Below are positions 26,785 to 35,148 of a stretch of DNA of 64,000 bases, in pieces. The stretch is from Pedobacter polysacchareus. GTDB lineage: Bacteria > Bacteroidota > Bacteroidia > Sphingobacteriales > Sphingobacteriaceae. A model generated the notes under the pieces. It was not told where the DNA came from. It did not search any database and saw nothing but the letters and a program-made list of their open reading frames with translations. Made by a program: the position numbers and the translations under genes. The stretch spans positions 1 through 64,000 of the forward strand of contig NZ_JAHYSS010000006.1 in NCBI RefSeq assembly GCF_019802255.1, given 5' to 3'. Within the stretch, counting starts at the first letter, position 1; each line of letters starts with the position of its first letter.

Positions 26785-27459
26785 TTAACCTGCGTCTAAA
26801 TCCTGTTCATTACGGATTTTATGTACAAAACCGGCAAGTTCCCGAGTATAGTTATCGAGCATAATTGCCGATTCTTTGATCCCTTCCACAATAATTTTCA
26901 GGTCTTCGGGAGCATTACGGGAATCGTCAATCAAATCAGATAAACCCAGAATTTTAACCACCGGCTGCCTTAATTCATGAGAAATTTTAAACAACATCTC
27001 TTCCATAGCATTGACTTGATCTTCTCTATCTTTTTCTTCTTTTTCTTTTCGTTCAGAAATGAGTGTCCTTAAAGAAAGGTATTGCACCGGTTTGCCCATA
27101 GCGTCTTTAATGGGCACAATCACACTATCTACCCAGTAATAGCTTCCGTCTTTGGCTTGATTTTTTATTTCTCCATGCCATACCTGCCCTTTTCCGATCG
27201 TAGACCACATCTTTTTTAGGAATTCTTTGGGATGAAAGCCGGAATTAATGATGCGGTGATTTTGACCCAGCAGCTCTTGTCTGCTAAATTTAGACACCTC
27301 ACAAAACCGTTGATTCACATGTATAATCGTCCCCTTCACATCTGTAATAGAGGAAATTATACTGGTATCCACAGCTTGTTGATACGCCATTAATAGCGGA
27401 ATCAATCGTTCCTGAGCACTGTCTACCGTATAAACTTCATTCCTCTTTATTATTCCCAT
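26785..27459 (-). CDS. PAS protein with HisKA-like segment and no ATPase domain
   Basis: This 224-residue protein has one PAS domain at about residues 27-125 of the aerotaxis-receptor type (SITDVKGTIIHVNQRFCEVS, LLGQNHRIINSGFHP, GEIKNQAKDGSYYWVDS), then a coiled coil and a histidine-kinase-like dimerisation helix with H161 in KISHELRQPV. It ends before any HATPase domain, so it cannot phosphorylate itself. A truncated kinase or a phosphotransfer or docking protein are the options. The His and the following RQP are conserved as in Bacteroidota PAS kinases, so loss appears limited to the ATPase part. The metallophosphoesterase gene follows directly. Confidence 0.8.
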   Translation of the reverse strand: MGIIKRNEVYTVDSAQERLIPLLMAYQQAVDTSIISSITDVKGTIIHVNQRFCEVSKFSRQELLGQNHRIINSGFHPKEFLKKMWSTIGKGQVWHGEIKNQAKDGSYYWVDSVIVPIKDAMGKPVQYLSLRTLISERKEKEEKDREDQVNAMEEMLFKISHELRQPVVKILGLSDLIDDSRNAPEDLKIIVEGIKESAIMLDNYTRELAGFVHKIRNEQDLDAG

Positions 27460-27540
27460 AAGCGCTCAAATTTACGATTTACCCCTGTTTTCCGGGCAAT
27501 AAAAAGTAAATTAGAAACACTCAGTTAAATTCTGCTCAGC

Positions 27541-28419
27541 CTAAAGAACAGTATGCGTTTCTGGCGGAAATACCAATAAAGGTAATTTTGTATCAACGGC
27601 CATTCTTTGTGTGTGACTACCTTCAAATAACCTCTTGATAAAATTATGTTTGCGATGAACCATAGCCAGCATGTCTATATCTACATGATCAGTGAGCCAG
27701 TTTAAACCTTCATCGATTCCCATATCTTTTACATGTCGATAATATACTTTATGGTAATGCACTTTACAGGTCACATCATTTAGAAAGTCGTCAATTTTCT
27801 TTTGATCAACTTCAGGATCAAAATCATCCTTACTGATATGAACGATTAGAATTTCCGCATTGAACGGCCGCGCAAGAAATGCCAGTGAATGAATCAACGC
27901 CAGGTCTGCTGCAGTTAAATCTGTCGCAAATGCGATTCTTTTAAAGGGTTTAAACTCCGTCCCCGGCGGAATTAATAAGACGGGCAGATTAGTGTTGGCG
28001 ATTAAATCCCTGCTGGTACTTCCCAGGAACAATTTATTCAGGCCACTTGCGCCAGAGGTACCCATTACTACCAGGTTAATTTCCTCTTTTTCTGCTAACA
28101 CCTTGATCAACTCAGGTACAGTTCCTACTTCGGAATATACCTTCAAAGGCGGACACTTTTCGGGAGCAATTCCGGCATCTTTAGCTGGTTTCTGCAGTTT
28201 CTCCGAAAGTTTTTCCAGTTCCCGATCGGCATCTTGTTTCAAAGTACCCAGGTCCATTAGGGGCCAGGCTACCTGCGGCGACATGAGTGCTGCTGCCGGC
28301 ACCATAATGGCATTGCAAAGTTTAAGACCTGCTTTTATATGTTTTCCCAGTTCATAAGCATAAAATGCGGCATGATCTGCATTAGGAGAAAAATCAGTAG
28401 GAATCAATATAGTTTTCAT
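27541..28419 (-). CDS. Tandem universal stress protein
   Basis: This 292-residue cytoplasmic protein contains two Usp domains in a row, about residues 1-150 and 155-290. The first has the nucleotide-binding pattern KTILIPTDFSPNADHAAFYA and VVMGTSGASGLNKLFLGSTS, matching the G-x2-G-x9-G-S/T ATP-loop of UspA-like proteins. The second domain (FKRIAFATDLTAADLALIHS) has a degenerate loop, ending HRKHNFIKRLFEGSHTQRMA. The family is induced by stress and starvation. The gene stands alone, 80 bases upstream of the PAS protein gene. Confidence 0.9.
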   Translation of the reverse strand: MKTILIPTDFSPNADHAAFYAYELGKHIKAGLKLCNAIMVPAAALMSPQVAWPLMDLGTLKQDADRELEKLSEKLQKPAKDAGIAPEKCPPLKVYSEVGTVPELIKVLAEKEEINLVVMGTSGASGLNKLFLGSTSRDLIANTNLPVLLIPPGTEFKPFKRIAFATDLTAADLALIHSLAFLARPFNAEILIVHISKDDFDPEVDQKKIDDFLNDVTCKVHYHKVYYRHVKDMGIDEGLNWLTDHVDIDMLAMVHRKHNFIKRLFEGSHTQRMAVDTKLPLLVFPPETHTVL

Positions 28420-28520
28420 CGCGCTTATTTTAGTTGATCTTTAACTAAGGTCGGAAATCCTTTTTTAAAGAAATATGATATCTATCATACTAAACACTGA
28501 TAATGAGCCTATTTGTTTTA

Positions 28521-28570
28521 AAAAAAAATCCTGTCTTCATCAGGTCGTTAAAAACCAACAAAGACAGGAT
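28521..28570 (-). terminator. Terminator of the nrd operon
   Basis: ATCCTGTCTT at 28528-28537 pairs with AAGACAGGAT at 28561-28570. On the minus strand the stem is followed by eight T residues, 46 bases after the nrdF stop. Confidence 0.85.
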
Positions 28571-28615
28571 CGTATTTTGCAAAAAAAGCAGGGATATTCC
28601 CCTTTGAGCAAGTAT

Positions 28616-29599
28616 TTAGAAAACCGGTTCAGCTGCTACCTGGAAATCTTCATCTCTCAGGTGTACCACTTCCATACTTTTTTCATAGTTTGTTGACTTC
28701 TTAGAGAAGAAATCATGCTGTGTAGTTTCGCCGTTCAATCCATTTAATACAATAGAATTTACTGCTTTCACCTCAAACAGCTCTTCAAAACCAAGGTTCA
28801 TCATTGCTTTATTGGCATTGTATCTTACATATTCTTTTACATCCGCAGTCAACCCAACTTCGGTATACAACTCATCAGTATACTTCAATTCATTTTCATA
28901 AAGCTCCATTAAAAGATCAATCAGTTCTTCTTTACTTTTTTCCGGATTTGGTAGTTTTTTATAAAGATCCTGTGCCAGCAAACCTACAAACACACCATGA
29001 ATAGACTCATCTGCTACGATTTTCTTGATGATGTCTGCACTAGCTACCATCTGACCTTGTCCTGCCAACCACAATGGCATAAAGAACCCACTGTAGAATA
29101 AGAAGGACTCCAATAATACCGATGCGGCAAGGCCCATAAATAAGGTTTCATCGCTTACTTTGCTGGCATCCAGGTTTCTGTAATATTTGTCAATAGTGGA
29201 AGCTTTAAATTGTAAAAGCTTGTTATTTTCCACCCATTCAAACAGTTCATTGATTTCTGCAGTACTATTTACTGTAGTAAAAATTGTAGAGTAAGACTTG
29301 GCATGGATGGCCTCCATCATACACATAAAGGACAATACTGCTTTATTTTGCAGTCCATTGATATGGTCTAACAATTTAGGCATTCCGGTATGGCTTTGCA
29401 GGGTATCTAGTAAAGTAAGGCCACCCAATGCTTTTTTATAAGCTTCCTGGATTTCAGGGCTCAAAGACTTCCAGCTGTCAATATCTTTAGAAGGAATATA
29501 TTCAGTATCCACCCAAAACTGACGAAGATTTTGCTCCCAGAACATTCCTGCGTAATCATTTTCAGGTGTATTCCAGTTTACTGCTTTATATGAACTCAT
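28616..29599 (-). CDS. nrdF: Class Ib ribonucleotide reductase, beta (radical) subunit
   Basis: NrdF holds the dimetal-tyrosyl cofactor that starts deoxynucleotide formation. The 327-residue protein has all ligands in order: D65 (LTLLDTLQS), E96 and H99 with the radical Y103 (MMEAIHAKSYSTIF), E164 (LLESFLFYSG) and E198 and H201 (VADESIHG). The neighbouring nrdI flavodoxin gene supports class Ib, in which NrdI activates a dimanganese centre. It lies 37 bases after nrdE and ends with a terminator, the last gene of nrdHIEF. Confidence 0.93.
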   Translation of the reverse strand: MSSYKAVNWNTPENDYAGMFWEQNLRQFWVDTEYIPSKDIDSWKSLSPEIQEAYKKALGGLTLLDTLQSHTGMPKLLDHINGLQNKAVLSFMCMMEAIHAKSYSTIFTTVNSTAEINELFEWVENNKLLQFKASTIDKYYRNLDASKVSDETLFMGLAASVLLESFLFYSGFFMPLWLAGQGQMVASADIIKKIVADESIHGVFVGLLAQDLYKKLPNPEKSKEELIDLLMELYENELKYTDELYTEVGLTADVKEYVRYNANKAMMNLGFEELFEVKAVNSIVLNGLNGETTQHDFFSKKSTNYEKSMEVVHLRDEDFQVAAEPVF

Positions 29600-29636
29600 T
29601 TATATAATTTAATAAGGTAATTAATTAAGTCGGGGG

Positions 29637-31727
29637 TTAAACCGAGCAGGAAACACATTCATCAATGGAGGCTTTACGCGTCCTGGTATAATACAGGGAT
29701 TTCAGTCCCATTTTATGGGCATAGATATAGTATTTAGCAATATCACGCGTACTGTCTTTCGTATTGGTATGCAAAATCGTTGAAATTCCCTGATCCACAT
29801 GCTTTTGAATAACCGAAATCAGGCGCAGCACGTTCTTCTGATCCATATCATACGCAGATTTGTAGAAGAAATAATTGTCGTTATCCAGGTAAGGCATTGG
29901 GTAATACGTGGTACTATCGCCATACTCCCTTACTTCAATCACATCCACTACCGGCATTACAGACGCGGTTGCATTCATGATATAAGAGGTAGATTGATTC
30001 GGTGCAATGGCCAGACGGTAAGCATGGTAAAGACCATGGGTTTTCACCTGGTTCATCAGTTCCGTCCAATCTGCAACCGTCGGAATTGCCATTCCTTCGA
30101 ATAAACCAGCAATTTTATCGCTTACTGGTGCAATGTCTTTGCTCAGGTAAGGCTGGAAATAATTGCCATTTGCATATTCTGATTGCTCAAAACCTACAAA
30201 CGTCTCTTTTTTCTCTTTTGCGATTTCCATTGAACTCTGAATAGAATAGAAATTGACCATCATAAAGAACACATTACAGAAGTCCAGTGCTGCTGCACTT
30301 TCATACATGATAAAGTTTTTGGTCAGGAAGCCATGTAAGTTCATCGCACCAAGACCTACACTGTGCAGTTCTTTATTTGCTTTCTGTACAGAAGGCACCA
30401 TGGCAATATTGGTCAGGTCGGAAACTACGGTTAAAGATCTCATTGCAGTTGCTACTGCTTCTTTGATCCTTTTATTTTCCATTACCGTGGCGATATTCAA
30501 TGAGCCGAGGTTACAGGAAATTCCGTAACGGATGGTATCTTCTTTGCCATAGATCTCGATGTCTGAAACTTCAGAGATCTGCATGATTTCGGTACAAAGG
30601 TTAGAGAACTTCACGTTTCCAAGTTCCTTTAAAGCATGTCCTCTATTGGCATTTCCTTTGAAGAACAGGTATGGATAACCACTTTCTTTTTGGGTCTGAG
30701 CAATTTTCACCATCAAATGACGGGCATTGATCTTTTTCTTTTTCACCAAAGGGTTGGTCACCAATTCCTCATACATCTCGTTCATGTCCAATTCATCCAG
30801 GTATTTACCATATTGTTTATATACCGTATGTGGATAGAATAGGTAGCAGGCTTCATCATTTTCTGCAAGTTCCATGAACTTATCAGGCACAATCACACCT
30901 ATAGAAAGGGATTTTATGCGGACTTTCTCATCCACATTGATCTTTTTACAATCCAGGAACTCTTCAATATCTGTGTGGAAGATGTTTAAGTATACCGCTC
31001 CAGCACCAGGGCGCTGCCCTAATTGATTGGCATAAGAAAAAGTATCTTCCAGAATTTTCATGATCGGCAATACACCGCCTGCACGACCTTCAACATCTTT
31101 GATCGACTCCCCTCTTGCACGTACTTTAGAAATGTTAAAAGAAACACCGCCACCGATTGAGGAAAGTTTCATTGCTGAATCAATCGCATATCCTATACCA
31201 TTCAGGTTGTCACCGATTTCGTCCAGGAAGCAGGAAACCAGTTCACCGGAACGTTTCTTACCTGAGTTTAAGAAAGTAGGTGTTGCCGGCTGATACTCTT
31301 GGTTGATCAGCAATTCAGCATATTGTTTGGCTTGAGGTACATCGCCTCTGGCCAGAAATAAAGCAACTGCAACCACTCGATCTTCATAGCGTTCCAGAAA
31401 CTTCTCACCGCTATCGTCTCTTAGCGCATAACTTTGAAAAAACTTGAAAGCACTCATGAAAGATTGGAACCTGAATTTCTTGGCAAAAACCAGGTCGTAT
31501 ACTTCTTCCATCTGTTCAAATGTATACCATTGATAGAAATCAATGTAATACTCCTGTTCTATCAGGTAATCGATCTTCTCTTTTAGCGTATAAAAGAAAA
31601 CCGTATTTTTATTTACATAGTCCAAAAAGTAAGAGCGAACAGCTTCCTTATCTTTGCTAAGGCTGAATTCGTCGTCTTTTTTAACCATGATCTCGTTGTT
31701 CAACAAGATCCATTTTTTAGTCACCAT
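29637..31727 (-). CDS. nrdE: Class Ib ribonucleotide reductase, alpha (catalytic) subunit
   Basis: NrdE reduces ribonucleoside diphosphates to deoxy forms. The 696-residue length and lack of an N-terminal ATP-cone fit class Ib. The active-site triad reads N376-L-C378-T-E380; the redox cysteine pair is C166 (LVSCFLDE) and C405 (ISCNLGSLN). The C-terminal tail ends in CVSCSV, giving the C691/C694 pair that NrdH re-reduces. The gene starts 5 bases after the nrdI stop and is followed by nrdF. Confidence 0.95.
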   Translation of the reverse strand: MVTKKWILLNNEIMVKKDDEFSLSKDKEAVRSYFLDYVNKNTVFFYTLKEKIDYLIEQEYYIDFYQWYTFEQMEEVYDLVFAKKFRFQSFMSAFKFFQSYALRDDSGEKFLERYEDRVVAVALFLARGDVPQAKQYAELLINQEYQPATPTFLNSGKKRSGELVSCFLDEIGDNLNGIGYAIDSAMKLSSIGGGVSFNISKVRARGESIKDVEGRAGGVLPIMKILEDTFSYANQLGQRPGAGAVYLNIFHTDIEEFLDCKKINVDEKVRIKSLSIGVIVPDKFMELAENDEACYLFYPHTVYKQYGKYLDELDMNEMYEELVTNPLVKKKKINARHLMVKIAQTQKESGYPYLFFKGNANRGHALKELGNVKFSNLCTEIMQISEVSDIEIYGKEDTIRYGISCNLGSLNIATVMENKRIKEAVATAMRSLTVVSDLTNIAMVPSVQKANKELHSVGLGAMNLHGFLTKNFIMYESAAALDFCNVFFMMVNFYSIQSSMEIAKEKKETFVGFEQSEYANGNYFQPYLSKDIAPVSDKIAGLFEGMAIPTVADWTELMNQVKTHGLYHAYRLAIAPNQSTSYIMNATASVMPVVDVIEVREYGDSTTYYPMPYLDNDNYFFYKSAYDMDQKNVLRLISVIQKHVDQGISTILHTNTKDSTRDIAKYYIYAHKMGLKSLYYTRTRKASIDECVSCSV

Positions 31728-31732
31728 ATCTT

Positions 31733-32095
31733 TTAGCCTTCTATATTGTCTATAAATTGTTGAACATCAGCTGCGGTTCCTGAGAGCTCAAACTGCATTA
31801 AAACAGGCAGCTGAAACAGGGCAGAGATTTTTTTTGCAGCGAGGGCATAGTTAGGGCCCCAGTTTTTATTCCCGCTGGAGGTAATTGATTTGATCCTGCC
31901 GCTATTTTCCTCCAGGAAACGCAGCGTGGAGGCTGGGATTTCACCGAAACCTGTGGTATAGGTAATCAGATGTCCCTCCGCTAAAGGCGCAGACACCTGA
32001 TCAATCTTTTGAATATTCCAGTCGCGCTGTAACTTTAAGCGGTTCACAAACCGCTCTACATTACCGGTTTTACTGTCATAATAAATGCAGGTCAT
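31733..32095 (-). CDS. nrdI: NrdI flavodoxin-like ribonucleotide reductase activator
   Basis: NrdI supplies oxidant to NrdF for assembly of its manganese-tyrosyl cofactor. The 120-residue protein has the flavodoxin fold with the phosphate loop YYDSKTGNVERF at residues 5-16, the second FMN loop TYTTGFGEIPASTL and the third NKNWGPNYALAA. It is a typical short NrdI. The stop lies 5 bases from the nrdE start and the start 13 bases from the nrdH stop, so the four genes form one tight operon. Confidence 0.9.
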   Translation of the reverse strand: MTCIYYDSKTGNVERFVNRLKLQRDWNIQKIDQVSAPLAEGHLITYTTGFGEIPASTLRFLEENSGRIKSITSSGNKNWGPNYALAAKKISALFQLPVLMQFELSGTAADVQQFIDNIEG

Positions 32096-32108
32096 CGCAG
32101 CAGCAAGG

Positions 32109-32348
32109 TTAAACTGCTAAAGCGGCCAATTCTTCCGGTTTATAACCGATCACTCTTGCCATTTCCTGTTCTGCTTCCATTAGAATCACCGTAGGTACAG
32201 AACGTACTCTGAATTGCATGGCCAGTTCAGGTTGATTGAAGGGGTTAATGGTTTCGTATACCACTCCTTTTCTATCCAGATATTCCGAGACCATATTACA
32301 TGGGCTACAATCTTCTTTTTCGAATTTGATGATTCTTTTAGTACTCAT
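32109..32348 (-). CDS. nrdH: NrdH-like thioredoxin/glutaredoxin
   Basis: This small redoxin of about 79 residues (ATG at 32348, MSTKRIIKFEKED) carries a CSPC redox motif at C14 and C17, the cis-Pro in VRSVPTVIL and a C-terminal GYKPEEL helix. By position it is the electron donor that reduces the NrdE tail. CSPC differs from the usual NrdH motif C-x-Q-C, so the protein is nearer to a thioredoxin in active-site sequence; its role as NrdH rests on operon context. A GC-rich hairpin lies 24 bases upstream in the leader. Confidence 0.82.
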   Translation of the reverse strand: MSTKRIIKFEKEDCSPCNMVSEYLDRKGVVYETINPFNQPELAMQFRVRSVPTVILMEAEQEMARVIGYKPEELAALAV

Positions 32349-32371
32349 TTCGTAGGATTTTATTAGTAAAA

Positions 32372-32390
32372 CAGGCCTCATGCAGGCCTG
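32372..32390 (-). promoter_or_regulatory. GC-rich hairpin in the nrd leader
   Basis: CAGGCCT at 32372-32378 pairs with AGGCCTG at 32384-32390 across CATGC, 24 bases before the nrdH start. The flanks allow alternative pairings (CCTCA with TGAGG), so it may be a switch, an operator or simply a hairpin affecting translation. Confidence 0.4.
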
Positions 32391-32439
32391 AGGATCGAAT
32401 TCAAAAATGGCAAATATTATCTAGAAAGGCTCTAAGCTG

Positions 32440-32448
32440 TTATCCACA
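32440..32448 (+). promoter_or_regulatory. Perfect DnaA-box match upstream of nrdHIEF
   Basis: TTATCCACA equals the classical DnaA-box consensus and lies 92 bases upstream of the nrdH start. It sits in a small TCCAC/GTGGA inverted repeat. DnaA control of ribonucleotide reductase is known for E. coli nrdAB. Only one box was found here. Confidence 0.4.
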
Positions 32449-32595
32449 TTCGGTGGAAAAACAACTAGATTTTATGACAGATGAGGTACTGATAAAGTCG
32501 CAAAAATGATTACACTATATAGGGCTTGTTCTGTAACCCATTCTGATCAAGTTTATTGAGTAAAATAATAGAATGATGGAAAGCGTTTCTTCCAT

Positions 32596-32637
32596 AAAAA
32601 AAGCTATACGCTGAGCGGGATGGCCCTGTGTATAGCT
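32596..32637 (-). terminator. Terminator after the 32670 gene
   Basis: AGCTATAC at 32602-32609 pairs with GTATAGCT at 32630-32637. On the minus strand it ends in seven T residues, 33 bases after the stop at 32670. Confidence 0.85.
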
Positions 32638-32669
32638 GGTCTGGAAATGACAAAATTCTGTTTTGAAAA

Positions 32670-32945
32670 CTATTCTGTTTCTTCTTCCTCTTCTAAATAG
32701 ATTTCATGAACCAGGAATTTCACTTTTTCCATCGTTTCTAATAAATCTTCTATGTCTTCAGAAAGGATATGATGGATGAGGTCGCCGGTTTCCGGAATTT
32801 CAGAATTTGGAATTAATTCAAAAGCTTCAATACTGCCGCTCAAATTAAGGTTTACAATTTTCACATAATTAACCCCGTTATCGATCCAATCTTTCAGAAT
32901 ATTGGCGTCAAACTCTACATATCCTTCTATGTTTACCTTTTTCAT
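32670..32945 (-). CDS. Small acidic protein of unknown function
   Basis: This 91-residue protein has no family I recognise. It reads as a compact soluble domain (KKVNIEGYVEFDANILKDWI, NYVKIVNLNLSGSIEAFEL) followed by an acidic helix and a tail of Glu residues (EIYLEEEEETE). No signal peptide or membrane segment is present. It stands alone upstream of the nrd operon region, with its own terminator and a 9-base hairpin ending 13 bases before the start codon, so expression may be controlled at the leader. Confidence 0.65.
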   Translation of the reverse strand: MKKVNIEGYVEFDANILKDWIDNGVNYVKIVNLNLSGSIEAFELIPNSEIPETGDLIHHILSEDIEDLLETMEKVKFLVHEIYLEEEEETE

Positions 32946-32957
32946 GATGGTAAAGCT

Positions 32958-32980
32958 AAGGATAATTCGGGATTATCCTT
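32958..32980 (-). promoter_or_regulatory. 9-base hairpin in the leader of the 32670 gene
   Basis: AAGGATAAT at 32958-32966 pairs perfectly with ATTATCCTT at 32972-32980 across TCGGG. It ends 13 bases before the start codon at 32945, where an operator or translation-control hairpin could act. Confidence 0.45.
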
Positions 32981-33133
32981 TTAAAGGGAGTTTGATCACT
33001 CCTATTCTAGGCTTGATATTGCCGAAAAGCAAAATTTTTATACCTAAAAATACCTGATCCAGATTTAGAAAAAAAAGAGGAAGTAGTCGGGAAGTGTTCG
33101 GGAAGAGCAGGGCATTATTATAGGGTTCTGATA

Positions 33134-33175
33134 GGGTTGCTATAGTCTCTGCTATCCCAAACCCTATAGCAACCC
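33134..33175. repeat. 12-base inverted repeat in a repeat-rich gap
   Basis: GGGTTGCTATAG at 33134-33145 pairs exactly with CTATAGCAACCC at 33164-33175 over an 18-base spacer. Short direct repeats flank it (TCGGGAAG twice, ATAGGGTT twice), a pattern seen in REP-like intergenic elements. Confidence 0.5.
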
Positions 33176-33289
33176 CCTCCAGCCCCCTCAGGAAAGCAGG
33201 TCTCTTCCAGAGCACCTCCTACCCTTAACCGGAAGCTGAAATGCTGGAAATTATCAAAATAAACACCTCCAGCAGCCAAGCTCCTGATC

Positions 33290-33314
33290 AAAAAAAAGCC
33301 GACCATTCGGTCAG
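33290..33314 (-). terminator. Terminator after the chaA-like gene
   Basis: On the minus strand CTGACC pairs with GGTCGG across GAAT and is followed by CTTTTTTTT, 65 bases after the stop codon at 33380. Confidence 0.75.
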
Positions 33315-33379
33315 TTTCAAAACAAATAAATTATAAGCCATTGCGGAAATTAAATCCGCTTTGCTGGTATTTAGTTAAA

Positions 33380-34462
33380 TTAAGGGGCAACGATGGTAAA
33401 CAGGTATACTGCAAAAATCACTAGCAATACAATTCCCTGCAAAATATTTGTCCGGCCGGTAGCCAACGACATCATGATGGTAAACAAAGACAACAGTAAT
33501 AGTACGGTTGATTTCATATCTATGCCCAGGGTGATGGTCATTCCGGTGACCATAGAAACAATTGCAACAGCAGGAATTGTTAAACCGATACTGGCCAATG
33601 CAGAACCCATTGCCAGGTTAAGGCTGGTTTGCAAACGGTTCTTTTTTGCGGCACGATAGGCTGCAAGACCTTCCGGCAGCAGTACCACTGCGGCAATAAT
33701 TACGCCCACCAATGATTTCGGTGCTCCGGCATTGACTACTGCCAGCTCGATATCTGGCGCTAATGCTTTAGCGAGTAATACCACTATCCCTAAGCACACC
33801 AATAATAGCAATGCACTCCATAAGGCTACACTTTTACTTGGTGGATCTGCATGGACATCTTCATCTCCATCCGCTTCCGGAGGAAGGAAAAAGTCGCGGT
33901 GTCTAACCGTTTGTACCAGGACAAAAGTACCATATAAAACCAGGGAAACGATCGCTACAAAACCTAACTGTGCGGATGTATACACCGGACCAGCGGTACT
34001 TGTCGTATAATTAGGAAGAATGAGGGTAAGGACTAAGATTGCGGTAAGGGCGATTAATGCGGCACTTACGCCTTGTGCACTGAAAACCTGCTCTTTAAAT
34101 CGGGCACCGCCCACCACTAAACAGAGTCCTATCATTCCGGTTAAAATAATCATCACCGCAGCCAACACTGTATCACGGGCTAAGGCAGTAGTTTCGGGTC
34201 CTCCCGTTAACATGAGGGATACAATCAGGGCAACTTCTATGACCGTAATGGCCAGCGCCAATAATAATGTACCATAAGGTTCACCAACTCTGTGGGCAAC
34301 TACTTCCGCATGATGTACCGCAGCAAGCACACTACCGATTAATACTGCAGCAAGTACAATAGAATAGAGGTTTCCCAATTCTAATGACATTCCAAAATAA
34401 GCAATCCAGGCTAGAAGGGGAATAACAATGGTCCATAAAGGAAGAGGTAACTTTTTTTTCAT
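33380..34462 (-). CDS. chaA: ChaA-like calcium/sodium:proton antiporter
   Basis: This 360-residue inner-membrane protein has about eleven membrane helices in two inverted halves, as in the CaCA cation:proton exchanger superfamily. The alpha repeats read GEPYGTLLLALAITVIEVAL in the first half and LVGVIIAAVVLLPEGLAAYR with MGSALASIGLTIPAV in the second, including the conserved acidic residues in ITVIEV and LLPEG. A cytoplasmic acidic loop (ADGDEDVHAD) joins the halves. This fits E. coli ChaA, which exports Ca, Na or K in exchange for protons. Monocistronic with its own terminator. Confidence 0.85.
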   Translation of the reverse strand: MKKKLPLPLWTIVIPLLAWIAYFGMSLELGNLYSIVLAAVLIGSVLAAVHHAEVVAHRVGEPYGTLLLALAITVIEVALIVSLMLTGGPETTALARDTVLAAVMIILTGMIGLCLVVGGARFKEQVFSAQGVSAALIALTAILVLTLILPNYTTSTAGPVYTSAQLGFVAIVSLVLYGTFVLVQTVRHRDFFLPPEADGDEDVHADPPSKSVALWSALLLLVCLGIVVLLAKALAPDIELAVVNAGAPKSLVGVIIAAVVLLPEGLAAYRAAKKNRLQTSLNLAMGSALASIGLTIPAVAIVSMVTGMTITLGIDMKSTVLLLLSLFTIMMSLATGRTNILQGIVLLVIFAVYLFTIVAP

Positions 34463-34639
34463 AGTAAAAGATATTTATTTAGAACCAAAAAAATCAATAA
34501 TTGTTTAAATTAGCTACATTTAGTCGTTATATTAAAATTAGAACCGGGTATTTATACCTGTTTTTTCATTAGGGTATTTTCACGCTTATAGAAGCTGTAA
34601 AGTACAGCTACTTTCGAGGTATACAAATATCAACCTCCA

Positions 34640-35083
34640 ATGATAGCCGAACCAGTACTTAACGAACCCTTAAATTTACGGATCCTTAGTGAAGGATTAT
34701 TCCAACCTGTGCTCCATTTAAATCTGCAGCACCAAGCCGGCGGCAGAATTTCCGGAACGGCAATTATTACCATAAAAGAGTTGACCGGCCCACTTAACCT
34801 CAGCTTTAAGGTAGTTGGAAATTACCAAAATCAACTTTCCAATGTATCTATACAGCTCAAAGGTCATAAGCTAATGGATAGTGCCCAAAATCCCTGCTTA
34901 TTTTTGAATTTAGAAATGAATTCAGAGTATACCACCGGAATTTGTAATTACCAGTATCATAGTGAAGTCAGTAAAACGGTGAGCAACGCAACAGTATCCA
35001 GCATACTATTTGCAACGACACCTTCAAAAAAAAATTTTAGTACAGCTGATCTTCCTCAAAATAATCGTTACGCTCTATTGTGA
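34640..35083 (+). CDS. Beta-rich soluble protein, possibly DUF1842-like
   Basis: The 147-residue product is a mainly beta-strand protein without signal peptide or membrane helix: FQPVLHLNLQHQAGGRISGT, AIITIKELTGPLNLSFKVVG, LSNVSIQLKGHKL, TGICNYQYHSEVSKTV. The order of strands and the phrases GTAIIT and TGICNYQY remind me of DUF1842, but I cannot confirm it without a profile search. The last 25 residues look disordered. The gene stands alone on the plus strand with a terminator 34 bases after its stop. Confidence 0.6.
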   Translation: MIAEPVLNEPLNLRILSEGLFQPVLHLNLQHQAGGRISGTAIITIKELTGPLNLSFKVVGNYQNQLSNVSIQLKGHKLMDSAQNPCLFLNLEMNSEYTTGICNYQYHSEVSKTVSNATVSSILFATTPSKKNFSTADLPQNNRYALL

Positions 35084-35116
35084 TCAAATACTACTCAAAT
35101 TAGTAGTTGATTTTAT

Positions 35117-35148
35117 AACTGGCAGTCCCCCACCTGCCAGTTTTTTTT
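35117..35148 (+). terminator. Terminator after the 34640 gene
   Basis: AACTGGCAG at 35117-35125 pairs with CTGCCAGTT at 35134-35142, followed by a T tract to 35148. Confidence 0.9.

Larger units (their letters stand above)
32946..33379. other. Intergenic region of 434 bases with repeats
   Basis: It holds a leader hairpin at 32958-32980, a repeated TCGGGAAG motif near 33085-33110, tandem ATAGGGTT motifs, a 12-base inverted repeat at 33134-33175 and a terminator at 33290-33314. A minus-strand frame at 32973-33215 runs through these repeats and is not supported as a gene. The GC-rich mosaic resembles a dispersed intergenic repeat unit. Confidence 0.5.

Noticed and set aside
32512..32525. Half match to an NrdR box (ACACTATATA) upstream of nrdH
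   Set aside because: Only the left half matches the consensus and no partner box occurs at the usual spacing of about three helical turns.
32973..33215. 80-codon minus-strand frame
   Set aside because: It is built from intergenic direct and inverted repeats and its sequence has no domain features.
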